From NCBI GenBank assembly GCA_964016885.1, contig OZ024740.1, positions 206,952,469 through 207,016,468 on the forward strand: 64,000 nucleotides of DNA, in the 5' to 3' direction. Positions 44,452 through 55,199 of this stretch are shown here, in pieces (position 1 is the first letter of the stretch; each line of letters begins with the position of its first letter). This stretch comes from Eledone cirrhosa. Its lineage: Eukaryota > Mollusca > Cephalopoda > Octopoda > Eledonidae. Made by a program: the position numbers and the translations under genes. The notes beneath the pieces were generated by a model that was given only the letters and a program-made list of their open reading frames with translations, was not told the origin of the DNA and ran no database searches.

Positions 44452-44774
44452 AGGCACATGGCTTAGTGGTTAGAGCATTGGCCTTGCAATCGAAAGGTTG
44501 TGAGTTCAATTCTCAGACCGGGTGATGTGTTGTTTCCTTGAGCAAGACACTTTATTTCACATTGCTCCAGTTTACTCAGCTGTAGAAATGAGATGATAGG
44601 GACTGCAAAGTGGTCGTGGAGGTGCCACGGCATAAAAGCACCCAGCACTCACTGTAAATGAGGTTGGTATTAGGAAGGGCATCCAGCTGTAGAAATCAAG
44701 CCAGAATCAGTTCCCGTCCCACCCTTGCAAGCAGGGAAAAGTGGACGTAAAATGATGATGATGATGATGATGAT
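44450..44774 (+). mobile_element. tRNA-derived SINE with a LINE-derived tail, copy 1
   Basis: The head ggaggcacatggcttagtgg, with gttagagcattggcc and box B gtgagttcaattct, resembles a tRNA gene. A central core follows: tgtttccttgagcaagacac through tgctccagtttactcagctg. The 3' part (gtggtcgtggaggtgccacg, aggaagggcatccagctgta, terminal gatgat) equals the LINE 3' UTR at 41030-41251. Distinct from the more abundant SINE of the window. Confidence 0.88.
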
Positions 44775-45120
44775 ATATATATATGATTTTTATCAGGTAT
44801 CTAGATTTTAAATTTTTGTTAAATTTTGTTATGATACTGTAACAAACTATGTATTCTTACATTCTATACAGATTGTCTCCTGTTAAATAAAGTTTGATAT
44901 ATCCTATTATACATTTATATCATTAGATATTTATGTATGTATATATGTCATTCACTATTTTGGAATGATTAAATGCTTGGATTTCTTCTTTGAATTTTTT
45001 CTTTGAACTTATTTTGAAAACATGTTTGAGATTATTTCAAACATAACATCTATAACTTTGAATATAATAAATATAATATATATAATATATATATCTGTAT
45101 TTTGTACTCATAACTTGGCA
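44775..45120. other. Intronic DNA, A/T-rich
   Basis: Nothing recognised. Confidence 0.5.
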
Positions 45121-45360
45121 TTGATATACTGGCTGGATGCCCTTCCTATCACCAACACCACTTTACAGCATGGAGCGGATGCTTATATTCATGCCACCAG
45201 CACTAGAAAAGTCGTCTTACTGGACTTAGGAGGCTTCTCCACCCCACACCAATTTATTCGGAGTAGTTGCTTTCCTAGACAGGTTGCCTACACTTCAACT
45301 TATGGAGCCTCCTTCTGCTCCATGCCTGCTCTGAGCAGTCCTGGGCTGCTATTCAACTAT
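45121..45360 (-). mobile_element. RTE-type LINE 3' UTR segment, inverted
   Basis: The reverse complement matches 32260-32530 (aagtggtgttggtgatagga, agtccagtaagacgactttt). Confidence 0.65.
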
Positions 45361-45404
45361 ATTAAGATACTCTTAGTGAGTGTACATTTCTCTATATTAA
45401 GATG

Positions 45405-45802
45405 CATTATAGTTCTCCAAGCCATAACAAGAGTTTAAGACTGGCTTCCCATCGGAACTCCTCTATGCTGACAATATGGTACTTATTACAGAATCAATAG
45501 AGGAGCTAGAGAATAAATTCCAGTTGTGGAAACAGCAGTTGGAATCAAGGGGACTGAGAGTGAACCTAGCAAGGATGATGACCGCTGGGTGAAGAAGTGC
45601 CAGGTGATCCCGTTGGAAGGAAGACACAGTAGAGGAAGACCATGGAAGACATGGGCTGAGGTGGTGAGAGTTGACCTCAGATCGTTGAAGCTCACAGCGG
45701 AGATGTTGAACGACCATGACAAATGGAGAGATGCTGTGCTGAAGAGGACCTGTCCCACCCTTTCAGGGAAAAGCAGATGTAAAATGATGATGATGATGAT
45801 GA
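45405..45802 (+). mobile_element. RTE-type LINE with a large internal deletion
   Basis: An RT segment (TEEFKTGFPSELLYADNMVL, where the catalytic Y-A-D-D has become Y-A-D-N) runs into the thumb QQLESRGLRVNLA and then jumps at about 45573 to the C-terminal DDRWVKKCQVIPLEGRHSRG, ending in (GAT)n at 45784-45802. Confidence 0.8.
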
Positions 45803-46094
45803 TATATATTAAAGTTTTCATTCCAACATAGCTGTATACATATAAGTATGTGAATTTTGTACCTCTAATGATATACGGTATATTTACAAATAAACATTTT
45901 GTCAGCCATTTAGCTACACATTTTTGAAAGCTGATGGCTAGTGCCATCTAGCGGATTCCAGCAGAGGCAAGAGAGGATAACTGTTGATGCATTTCTGGCT
46001 TATGGCCATCATCAGGACAGTGTTTCCCCCCAAACTGCTCTCTGCTGGAATTTGATACAGATGAAAATATATAGTTTTTTTCTCCTAAGGGCTG
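45803..46094. other. Intronic DNA, unrecognised
   Basis: Nothing recognised apart from A/T-rich DNA. Confidence 0.5.
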
Positions 46095-46688
46095 ATTTCC
46101 CATTTGGCCTGTCCCTCCTCATAGTGCCTCCAGTTCTGGGCCTCTAGGACTGTGGTTCCGCTGTGAGAAGGGTTTGGCACAGCCAACTAGCCTGTCCCTC
46201 CCCATAGTGGTGCCATCTAGTACCGGGCCATAAACTTGGTTGCGGTTCCCAAGCTATAGTTCTGCTGTGAGTAGGGTTTGGTGCGGCCAACTGGCCTGTC
46301 CCTTCTCTTTAGTGGCGCCATCCAGTTCCAGGCTCCCTGACTGAGGGCTCCACTGTGAGTGAAATTCAGTGCCGCCAACTGGCTTGTCCCTCCTCATAGG
46401 GGTGCCATCCAGTTCTGGGCTCCAAAACCATTGGTTCCTCTGTGAGATAGGTATGCCGCAGCCATCTGGCCTGTCCCTCCTCATAACAGTACCATCCAGT
46501 TCCACACTGTAAATGTGGTTGGTGTTAGGAAGAGCATCCATTGGTAAAATCCCCGGCCAAATTTACAGTCCTGTCAGAGTAAGGTATGGCACAGCTCACC
46601 TGGCCAGACTTGTCCCATGATGTGGATGATCCCTCCAACCCATGCAAGCATAGAAAAAATGGATGCTAAACGATGATGATGATGATGA
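46095..46688 (+). mobile_element. LINE 3' UTR with internal tandem repeats
   Basis: Five imperfect units of about 85-100 bp, each with ggcctgtccctcctcatagt and gtgccatccagttctgggct, then the ggttggtgttaggaagagca block and the terminal gatgatgatgatgatga. The same UTR style is seen at 40000-40412. No coding part. Confidence 0.8.
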
Positions 46689-46861
46689 GGATCACACACA
46701 TACATCTTGCTAGCTGGGATAGTGGATGTTAAAACCACAGGGTAGAATTGGTCATACAGCAATGTTAACCATGACGTAATATGAGAAAAGTATTCAACGT
46801 TATGCAACTCATCTATTTTCAATGTTGAATCATGATGGTGGTGCAGGAACAGAGTAAATGT
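46689..46861. other. Short intronic spacer
   Basis: Nothing recognised. Confidence 0.5.
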
Positions 46862-47314
46862 ATTATAAAGTGAAATGACAGGAGGTCAAATATGTTGAAT
46901 TTCTTTAATTTTTTATTACTGTAAACACTATGCACATTTCAGTGGCCAGGTTGCGTAAGAACTCAGTGAACTCATCAGGTGTAAATTGCATATTAGATGT
47001 ATACCAACGGTATTAAGGAAACAAGCAAAGAAAAACAGAGGAAAAAGTGTGCTCGCCTGCCTCAGAGGCAGGCAAGCAGTTTGGCAACATCTGGGTCAAA
47101 AGCATAACACACACTTTTTCCTCTTTGTTTTTCTTTGCTTGTTTCCTTAAAGCTTACCATAATTCCGTTGGTGTACATCAATTACGCAATTTATACCTGA
47201 TAAGGTCACCGGGTTCTTACGCAACCTGGCCACTGAAATGTGCATAATGTTCACAGTAATAAAAAAATTAAGAAAATTCAGCATATTTGGCCTCCTGTCA
47301 TTTCACTTTATAAT
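46862..47314. mobile_element. Fold-back MITE, about 190-205-bp arms
   Basis: The arm 46862-47051 is the reverse complement of 47108-47314 with scattered mismatches and small gaps (attataaagtgaaatgacag, cacatttcagtggccaggtt, ggaaacaagcaaagaaaaac). The 56-nt loop holds another small palindrome, cgcctgcctc/gaggcaggc. The ends abut TA-rich sequence. Confidence 0.88.
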
Positions 47315-47331
47315 GTATGTATATATATATA

Positions 47332-48951
47332 TCATCATCATCATCATCATCATCGTTTAACGTCCATTTTCCAGCATGGGTGTGGACGGGAATTGTCCCA
47401 CTTGAGGCAAGATTGGTTGTCTTGCTCAGGACTGGCTGGCGGATTTTCTATGGCTGGATGCCCTTCCTAACACCAACCACGTTTACAGTGCGGACTAGGA
47501 AGTTTTTACCGTGTTACCTACACGGCCACATTACAGCGTGGACTGTGTTTTTTTTTACGTAACACCTACACGACCTCATTTATTTAGGACTGGATGTTGT
47601 GGTACCAACATAGCTTTACATCGAAAGGGGTGGTGTAGATGGCGGTGGGGGTAGGGTTAGTGGGACGGGGGTGTATTTTGGTTAAGAGGTGCCTACAGAC
47701 TGTAGTTTTCGCTTTGTACTTAAGCAAGGCGGGTCTTCTGTATTACTGCATAGCGCCAAAGATCTCGGTCCAGTGACATTGTCTTGGAGAGGTGTAATTG
47801 TGAGAGGTCGGATTTTATCAAGTCGTCCCAGGTTTTTCTGGGTCTGCCTACTCCATAACTACTGTCTATTTTGATTGCCCTGCACTTTTTTATACAGCTG
47901 TCATCTTACATGCGCATCACGTGACCATACCAACATAGTCTTCTCTCGAGTAAACAGCATCTGATCCCTCTTATTCCTAATTTCTCACTTAGTTCATTTA
48001 TGCTTTGCCGTTCGCGTATATTACTATTACACATCCAACGGAGCATGCAAGCTTCGTTCCTCTCCGGTCTGCGTAGATCCTCTGCACACCAGGCCCATGT
48101 CTCACTGCCATGTAACATCGCTGTTCGTATGCAGGCATCATACAGCCTGCCTTTTATTTTTAGAGAGAAACCCTTAGCGGCCAATAGTGGTATAAGCTCT
48201 CTGAACTTTTTCCATCCCGTTCGGACTCTAGCTACAGTACTTTCGGAGCACCCTCCACCACTGCTGATTTTGTCACCCAGGTAACGGAAGGTGTCCACTA
48301 TTTCTATAGAACCACCTGGGCAATGGAATGTGCTAGTATTCTGTGGGCATTTTCTGCTACTTATTGCACCAGAGCACCGGCCACATATAAAATCTATATT
48401 CTTAGTTAGCTTACCTGTGATCCCACTACATCTTTTATGCACCCATACTTTGCATTTGGGACATAAAATGGAGTTTCTGCCTACTCCTTTCCTACACACT
48501 GAGCATGGCCATTTCCCAGATGGGACCAGTGCCCTATTCTCCTTCCTACATATTAGGACTTTAGTCTTAGACAAGTTAACTTTAAGGCCTTTTGATTCTG
48601 GGCCATGCTTCCATGTTTGGAATTTCTTCTCTAGTTCAGCCATTGATTCGGCTATGAGCGTTAGATCATCTGCGTATAGGAGTTCCCATGGGCAGCCGGT
48701 CTTGAACTCCTCTGTTATAGCTTGGAGGGCGATAATAAATAGGAGGGTGCTAAGGACGGAGCCCTGATGAACACCAACTTTTACACTAAACTCTTCACTA
48801 TATTTGTTGTTAATTCTAACCTTGCTGACTGTTTCTTTATACATGGATTGTATAGCTCTCACAAGCCATTCATCAACACCTAGTTTTAAGAGCCCATCAG
48901 ATAATGGAGCGGGGGACTCTGTCAAAGGCTTTCTCCAGTTGGTAATAGAAA
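47332..48951 (-). mobile_element. RTE-type LINE, 5'-truncated, minus orientation
   Basis: 3' end (GAT)n at 47332-47354, 3' UTR to about 47700, then coding sequence up to 48951, where it joins head to head with the plus-strand LINE starting at 48952. Confidence 0.88.
47720..48951 (-). pseudogene. LINE RT with PHD-like Cys finger
   Basis: Read from 48951 down: EKAFDRVP (motif A with D), a TGA and a frameshift near 48900, then a long open frame 48925-47906 with VGVHQGSVLSTLLFIIALQA, LLYADDLTLIAES (Y-A-D-D) and GLKVNLSKTKVLI. A complete C4HC3-type finger follows: CSVC, 9 residues, CPKC, WVHKRC, 15 residues, CGRC. Then IVDTFRYLGDKISSGGG and RLYDACIRTAMLHGSETWAW. The frame stops at 47906 where AAA of MRMKDD has become TAA, and the remaining C-terminus is readable beyond it. 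Confidence 0.88.
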
Positions 48952-50850
48952 TGAGGAAGGCTTCAGAATCCTGGAATTCTGTGATGCTAATAACCTAAGT
49001 GTCTGTAACTTCAAAAAACGAGAAAATCACTTGACCACCTTTATATCAGGGGAACATGCCAGCAAGATAGATTATATCCTTACTAGAAGACATGACAAAG
49101 TGTCTGTTGTAAACACTAAATCCCTCCCCCGTGAAGAATGCATCTCCCAACATAGCCTAGTAGTTAGTGACCTCATAGTCAGGAATAGACGTATTCGACG
49201 ACAGAGGAGGACTACCTTGAGGAGAGGAATATGGAAGTTGAAGGACCTCATAGCCAGTGACAAATTTAAAAGCTTATTACTTGATGCCTTTGACAATATG
49301 GAAGATCAATTAGAGACGTACAATATAGAAGAACAGTGGGAATTCTTGAAAGTGAACCTGCTGAATGCGACAGATGAAATCTGTGGCTGGAGCAGACCTA
49401 TTGGCAGGAGGAGAGTATTTTGGTGGTGGAACAGTAAGGTGGAGGAGACAATCAAGGCCAAAAAGCAGGCTTGGAAAGTATGGTGGGATGGGGGAAGGAG
49501 TGAACACTATCAAGCGGCTAGGAGACAAGTGTACCTTGCAAAAAGAGAAGTAGAGGATAGAAAGTTCAAGCATGTTCTACGTGAGGTGTTCAGGATTGCT
49601 AGACAATGTATCAAGGAAAACTGTGATATTGTCGGGGAGAAGTGTGTCCATAATGATAATGGTGTACTTGCCCTCACTGATACTGATAAGAAGGTAGCTT
49701 GGAAGTGTCACTATGATGGACTATTAAATGAGGAGAATAAATGGGAAAAAGATAGTCTGCCCCAAATCGATCTAATAGAAGGACAAGCGGTGCAAGTTAA
49801 AGGTAGTATAATATGTAAGGCAATCAAAGATATGAAAACAGGCAAGGCAGCTGGACCTTTGGAGATAGTTGCTGAGATGTTGAAAGCATCTGGAATGGTG
49901 GGACATACTATGGTCACCCGTATAGTAAACCAAGTAATACAGAATGGGCTCATACCAAAAGACTGGTGTAGCAGCATCATCATTAACTGCTACAAGGGTA
50001 AAGGGGATGCTCTAGATAGGGGAAACTATAGAGGCATTAAGTTAGTTGACCAGGTCATGAAGGTCACAGAAAACGTTATAGCGCAACTAATCAGAGAGTG
50101 AATTGATCTAGATGAAATGCAGTTTGGGTTTGTGTCAGGTAAAAGTACCACAGGCGCTCTTTTCCTTGTACAACAACTACAGGAGAAGTACCTAGCTTAA
50201 AGTAAACCCCTCTACTTAGCTTTTGTTGACCTGGAGAAAGCCTTTGACAGAGTCCCCCACTCCATTATCTGGTGGGCTCTTAGAAAACTAGTTGTAGATG
50301 AATGGCTTGTGAGAGCTATACAAGCTATATATAAAGAAACAGTCAGTAAGGTTAGAATTAAGAATGAATATAATGAAGAATTTAGTGTTAAAGTTGGTGT
50401 CCATCAAGGCTCTGTCCTTAGCCCCTTCCTATTTATTATTGGCTTTCAGGCTATAACAGAGGAGTTTAAGACCGGCTGCCCATAGGAACTCCTATACGCA
50501 GATGATCTCACTCTCATAGCTGAATCTATGGCTGAACTAGAGAAGAAATTCCAAACATGGAAGCATGGCCTAGAATCAAAAGGCCTTAAAGTTAACTTGT
50601 CTAAGACTAAAGTTCTAGTTTGTAGAAAGGAAAATAGGGTACATCTGCCCTCGGGGAAATGGCCATGCTCAGTGTGTAGGAAAGGAGTAGGTAGAAATTC
50701 CATTTTATGTCCCAAATGCAAACTATGGATACATAAAAGATGTCACTGGACCGAGATCTTTGGCGCCATGCAGTAATACAGAAGACACGCCTTGCCTATG
50801 TACAAAGCGAAACCTACAGTCAGTAGGCACCTCTTAACCAAATATACACC
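48952..50850 (+). pseudogene. LINE endonuclease-RT, partly open
   Basis: GFRILEFCDANNLSVCNFKK and EHASKIDYILTRRHDK (endonuclease end), a long open frame to 50101, ending TENVIAQLIRE at a TGA where the related element reads on. Then QFGFVSGKSTT, stop, KPLYLAFVDLEKAFDRVPHS (motif A), GVHQGSVLSPFLFII, stop TAG at about 50485, LLYADDLTLIAES and the first half of the finger CSVCRKGVGRNSILCPKC. At about 50742 it jumps directly to the extreme C-terminus (WTEIFGAMQ in a shifted frame), so about 170 codons are missing. Confidence 0.88.
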
Positions 50851-51214
50851 CCAATCCACTACCACTACTCCATCCTCCAACTCCCAATAACACCGCCCTC
50901 TCTCTGTAAAGTCGGTACCACAACATCCAGTCCAAATTAATGAGATAATGAGTTCGAGATCGAGATCGTATAGGTGCCACGACAAAAAAAAAACACAGTC
51001 CACGCTGTAATGTAGCCGTGTAGGTAACACAGTAAAAAGTTCCCAGACCCACACTGTAAATGTGGTTGGTGTTAGGAAGGGCATCCAGCCGTAGAAAACC
51101 TGCCAGATAGTCCTATATGAGCGAGACACGGTCACCCAACCAACCTTGCCTCAAATTGGGACAACTCCCATCTAACCCATGCTAGCGTGGAAGATGGACA
51201 TTAAACGATGATGA
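48952..51214 (+). mobile_element. RTE-type LINE, 5'-truncated, plus orientation
   Basis: Begins inside the endonuclease C-terminus, continues through RT and finger, is internally deleted, and ends with a 3' UTR and gatgatgat at about 51206-51214. Same subfamily as the element at 47332-48951. Confidence 0.88.
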
Positions 51215-51324
51215 TACATACTAACAGGTTGACAACTTCACAATAGCACAAAGTGCTTCACACATGCATGAAATGCAACATCATGCCACACACACTCATA
51301 TATACATGCACACATATATATGTA
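51215..51324. other. Spacer between two LINE 3' ends
   Basis: About 110 bp between tail-to-tail LINEs. Nothing recognised. Confidence 0.5.
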
Positions 51325-52772
51325 TCATCATCATCACCGTTTTACATCCGTTCTTCCATGCTAGCATGGGTTAGACGGGTTGTCCTGTTGTGAGCAGTGT
51401 CTGGTCGGCTGACCATGCTTTGCTCATACAGGGACTGATTTTGGCTTGATTTCTACAGCTGGATGCCCTTCCTAACACCAACCTCATTTACAGTGAGTGC
51501 TGGGTGCTTTTTCCGTGGCGCCTACACGTCCACTTTACAGTGTGGACTGGGTGCTTTTTTGCCGTGGCACCTCCACGACCATCTTGCAGTGGGAGGGTGT
51601 GGGGGCATATTGTCTACATGCTTCAACTTGTACCCATGGGAGGTCGGGTACTCTGTATTACTGCGTGATGCCAGAGGTCACGGTCGTGTATCGTCGCCTT
51701 TGAGAGGTGTAATTGGGTAAGGTCGGCTTTTATCACCTCATCCCAGGTCTTCTTGGGTCTCCCCACTCCGCTGTTTCCATTGACTTCTAGTGCTCTGCAC
51801 CTTTTTATGCAGCTGTCATCCTTCATACGCATCACATGTCCATACCAACGCAACCGCCTCTCCTGCACACAACATTTGATTCCTCTTATGCTCAGTCTCT
51901 CTCTCAATACATTTATGCTTTGTCGTTCGCGTATATTACTATTACACATCCATCGGAGCATGCAGGCTTCATTTCTTTCTAATCTACATAAGTCTTCCAC
52001 CTTCAGCACCCAGGTCTGACTACCATGTAACATTGCTGTTCGGATACACGCATCATACAGTCTGCCTTTCATTTTGAGAGAGAAGCCTTTTGCAGCTAGC
52101 AGTGGCAGTAGTTCCCTGAACTTCTTCCATCCCATTCTTACCCTAGTTATTGTACTTTCTGAACACCTACCTCCGCTGCTAATTCGATCACCTAGGTAGC
52201 AGAAGCTGTCTACTGTTTCTACAGAGCCCTCCCAGAGATTGGTGGTACTTGTTTCCTGTGGCTGTTTGCTGCTTGCGGTTCCAGCACAGCTGCTGCATGT
52301 GAAGCCTACATTCTTAATTAAGCTTCCTGAGAACCCGCTACATCTCTTGTGTACCCATTGTTTGCATTTGGGGCAGAAAATGGATTTTCCTACCTACACC
52401 TTTCCTTCATACTGAGCAAGGCTAATTCCCTGAGGGGATCTGGGTTCTGTTTTCTCGTCTACTTACAAGGACCTTAGTCTTTGTCATGTTGACTTTGAGA
52501 CCCTTTCTTTCTAGTCCCTGCTTCCAAGTTTGGAATTTATTCTCTAGTTCTACCATAGTTTCAGCTATAAGTGCGAGGTCATCAGCATACAGGAGTTCCC
52601 ATGGGCATCCGGTCTTAAACTCCTCTGCTATTGCCTGCAGGACTATGATGAACAGGAGAGGGCTAAGAACAGAGCCCTGATGGACACCAACCTGTACGCT
52701 AAATTCCTCGCTATACTCATTGCTAATCCTAACTTTGCTGACTGCTCCCCTATACATGGCTTGGTTAAGGTA
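51325..52772 (-). mobile_element. RTE-type LINE, 5'-truncated, minus orientation
   Basis: Terminal repeat at 51325-51335; 3' UTR of the type shared with the tRNA-SINEs. C-terminal frame 52135-51623 is intact (TGWKKFRELL-type start, RLYDACIRTAMLHGSQTW, ERRLRWYGHVMRMKDDSCIK, VGRPKKTWDEVI). RT at 52757-52422 (GVHQGSVLSPLLFIIVLQAI, LLYADDLALIAET) ends at a stop within the finger. Truncated next to a SINE insertion. Confidence 0.88.
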
Positions 52773-52788
52773 AAAGGTAAACAGAAAT

Positions 52789-52975
52789 AATTGTTTCTAC
52801 TTTAGGCACAAGGCCAGCAATTCCCCAGTGCATTACTGGTACTTTATTTTATCGACCCCGTAAGGATGAAAGGCAAAGTCAACCTCGGCCGGATTTGAAC
52901 TCAGATCGTAAAGGGACGTAACTCTGCTGGAAAGCATGGCTTCCGACCCTCTACCGATACTGCCAATCCACCGCC
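52789..52975 (-). mobile_element. SINE with 15-bp target-site duplication
   Basis: Full-length copy flanked on both sides by aaggtaaacagaaat, an exact 15-bp direct repeat. Confidence 0.92.
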
Positions 52976-52990
52976 AAGGTAAACAGAAAT

Positions 52991-53092
52991 AATTGTTTCT
53001 ACCTTTGGCACAAGGCCAGCAATTATCCAGTACATTACTGGTACTTTATTTTATCGACCCCGCAAGGATGAAAGGCAAAGTCAACCTCAGCA
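52991..53092 (-). mobile_element. SINE, 5'-truncated
   Basis: Tail and part of the body only, ending at caacctcag before cagaaat, a likely 7-8-bp target duplication. It shares the insertion site with the previous SINE. Confidence 0.85.
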
Positions 53093-53361
53093 GAAATAAT
53101 ATAATCTGTACAGTATATGGAAGGAATATATTAGTTTAATGCTTGAAATAGCAGATATACACACACATATATAAAGAGAGAAAAAGAGAGAGGTAATTTA
53201 TGGTCTGTGCAATAGACTATCCCAGAAAGATCATCCGATACGAACTGAGTTCAGTCATTGTAAGAAAACAGTCACTTGAATCAGAATCTTAACCTATTTT
53301 TCATGCTTCAATTGAAGCTCTATTAATGTATTGTGTGTGTGTTTGTTTGTCTATATATATA

Positions 53362-53423
<62 letters not shown>

Positions 53424-53626
53424 TGGTTACATAACAGTTAGTTCACCATACCGAGAACAATTGTTTCACCTTAGCGGATACTCACCTCGTAATCCAAGTA
53501 CTATACAACTTACATAGAAGTCACAGGTGGCCTCAAATCTGTGAATGCCAAGCTGGTTAATTCAATTGAAGCTCTATTAATGTATTGTGTGTGTATTTGT
53601 TTGTCTATATATGTGTGTATATATAT
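53093..53626. other. Intronic DNA with microsatellites
   Basis: (TG)n and (TA)n at about 53360-53422. The sequence ttcaattgaagctctattaa plus tgtattgtgtgtgt occurs twice (about 53308 and 53562), and atacaacttacatagaagcc-type sequence recurs near 53500 and 53995. No gene recognised. Confidence 0.6.
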
Positions 53627-53970
53627 GGAGGCACATGGCTTAGTGGTTAGAGCATTGGCCTTGCAATCGAAAGGTTGTGAGTTCAATTCTCAGACCGGGT
53701 GATGTGTTGTTTCCTTGAGCAAGACACTTTATTTCACATTGCTCCAGTTTACTCAGCTGTAGAAATGAGATGATAGGGACTGGGGTCCCTATCATTCCAC
53801 TGTAAAGTGGTCGTGGAGGTGCCATGGCAAAAAAGCACCCAGCACTCACTGTAAATGAGGTTGGTGTTAGGAAGGGCATCCAGCTGTAGAAATCAAGCCA
53901 GAATCAGTTTCCGTCCCACCCTTGCAAGCAGGGAAAAGTGGACGTAAAATGAAATGATGATGATGATGAT
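53627..53970 (+). mobile_element. tRNA-derived SINE with a LINE-derived tail, copy 2
   Basis: Nearly identical to 44450-44774 over head, core and tail. It includes an extra ggggtccctatcattccact after gatagggact that is missing in copy 1. Ends in gatgatgatgatgat. Confidence 0.9.
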
Positions 53971-54177
53971 ATATATATATATATTCATGTACTATACAAC
54001 TTACATAGAAGCCACAGGTGTCCTCAAATCTGTGAATGCCAAGCTGGTTAATTCAGTATTTTAGTTATCAGAAGAGAAATGAAACATTTGACAAATACCT
54101 TAAGGTTCACTCTAATTTTCATGATATTTCATACCTCAAGACACAGGTCAGGCTTCTGTACCATGTAACCCACTGGT
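53971..54177. other. Short intronic spacer
   Basis: Nothing recognised beyond the short repeats noted for 53093-53626. Confidence 0.5.
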
Positions 54178-54510
54178 ATGATGCAACCCAGTACAACCTA
54201 CTTCATGGCCGAGTGGTTGGCAACTAAATGAAACTGACTCCTTCACCAGACCCTGGTCTAGTGAGGAGGGTAGGTAAAACCCCAGCAGCACAGAAAACAA
54301 AAGCTGTTAAAGGGCAGATGAACTCCTCAGAGTCAGAGGCCATCCACTCCAACTATGGGTTAAATAGCCTCACCAACCTGCAATTAGCTAAGCATGGTGA
54401 GTTTGGTTACATCCCTGAAGACATGACCAAAACCAAACAGAAAGTAGTGAGGTCAACGAGGGAGGGATTCCTCCAACAGGAGTTAGAAGGCCCTGGATTG
54501 GATTGGATAC
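54178..54510. repeat. Unclassified interspersed repeat, copy 2
   Basis: Longer copy of the repeat at 35935-36130: tgcaacccagtacaacctac, ggttggcaactaaatgaaac, agtgaggagggtaggt, gagtcagaggccatccactc, extending to ggccctggattggattggat. It contains a 144-codon plus-strand frame with no recognised domain; whether it ever coded is unknown. Confidence 0.65.
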
Positions 54511-54560
54511 ACACACACACACATATATATATTCAGATATGTATGTGTTGTAGTCTAGAA
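54511..54560. other. Flank and 8-bp target duplication of the hAT element
   Basis: Ends with gtctagaa (54553-54560), which is repeated exactly at 61081-61088. Confidence 0.85.
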
Positions 54561-55199
54561 CACAGGTTCTCAATCCATTTAGGCCTCGAAATCACGACCC
54601 CCCCCCCCCCTGTTTTTCCATTTTTCAATATACTACTGATTTTGATATCTGTAGATTACTAAACAATTGATTAACAATATTCCAAAGATACCATTGCAGG
54701 CAGCTGAGAGTATAAACATATGCCTTGAAAGGAAATATATAAATTTCAAAAAAAGGAACATAAATGTTCTTTTTTTATGAATAAGGACCAGTGGAATTTG
54801 TTATATTCCCACCAGGCAATACCAGCTATTTTGAACATTTATACAAGAGCAACTCTGTCTATTCCAAGTGTGCTCTTATCTGGAAGAAAGTGGCAATTAT
54901 ATCATTTCAAAGCTTTCCAATTTTCCCTTTAATGAAACAGACAGAATAAATGTTGATATCTAGCTTGATGTCCCCTCTGCTTTGTGAGCTTAGAGACCAT
55001 GGAAGAGGGTTTTCATGACCACGCGGGAGGGTATATTTATTAGTAAATGGTAAAATATATACAACAAATGAGTAAGTGAATTGTAGTAGATGGTTTCCAG
55101 TCCAGTCAGACTACAACTACAAATAAAAAAAATTGTAAGTTTGCTTTGTAACAATAGCATATCCAAGTTTTCAGATAAATCAACTTTCTTTAACTTTGA

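Noticed and set aside
44450..44540. A possible functional tRNA gene (box A and box B visible).
   Set aside because: It is the head of a SINE with a LINE tail, present twice in the window. The cloverleaf is not complete.
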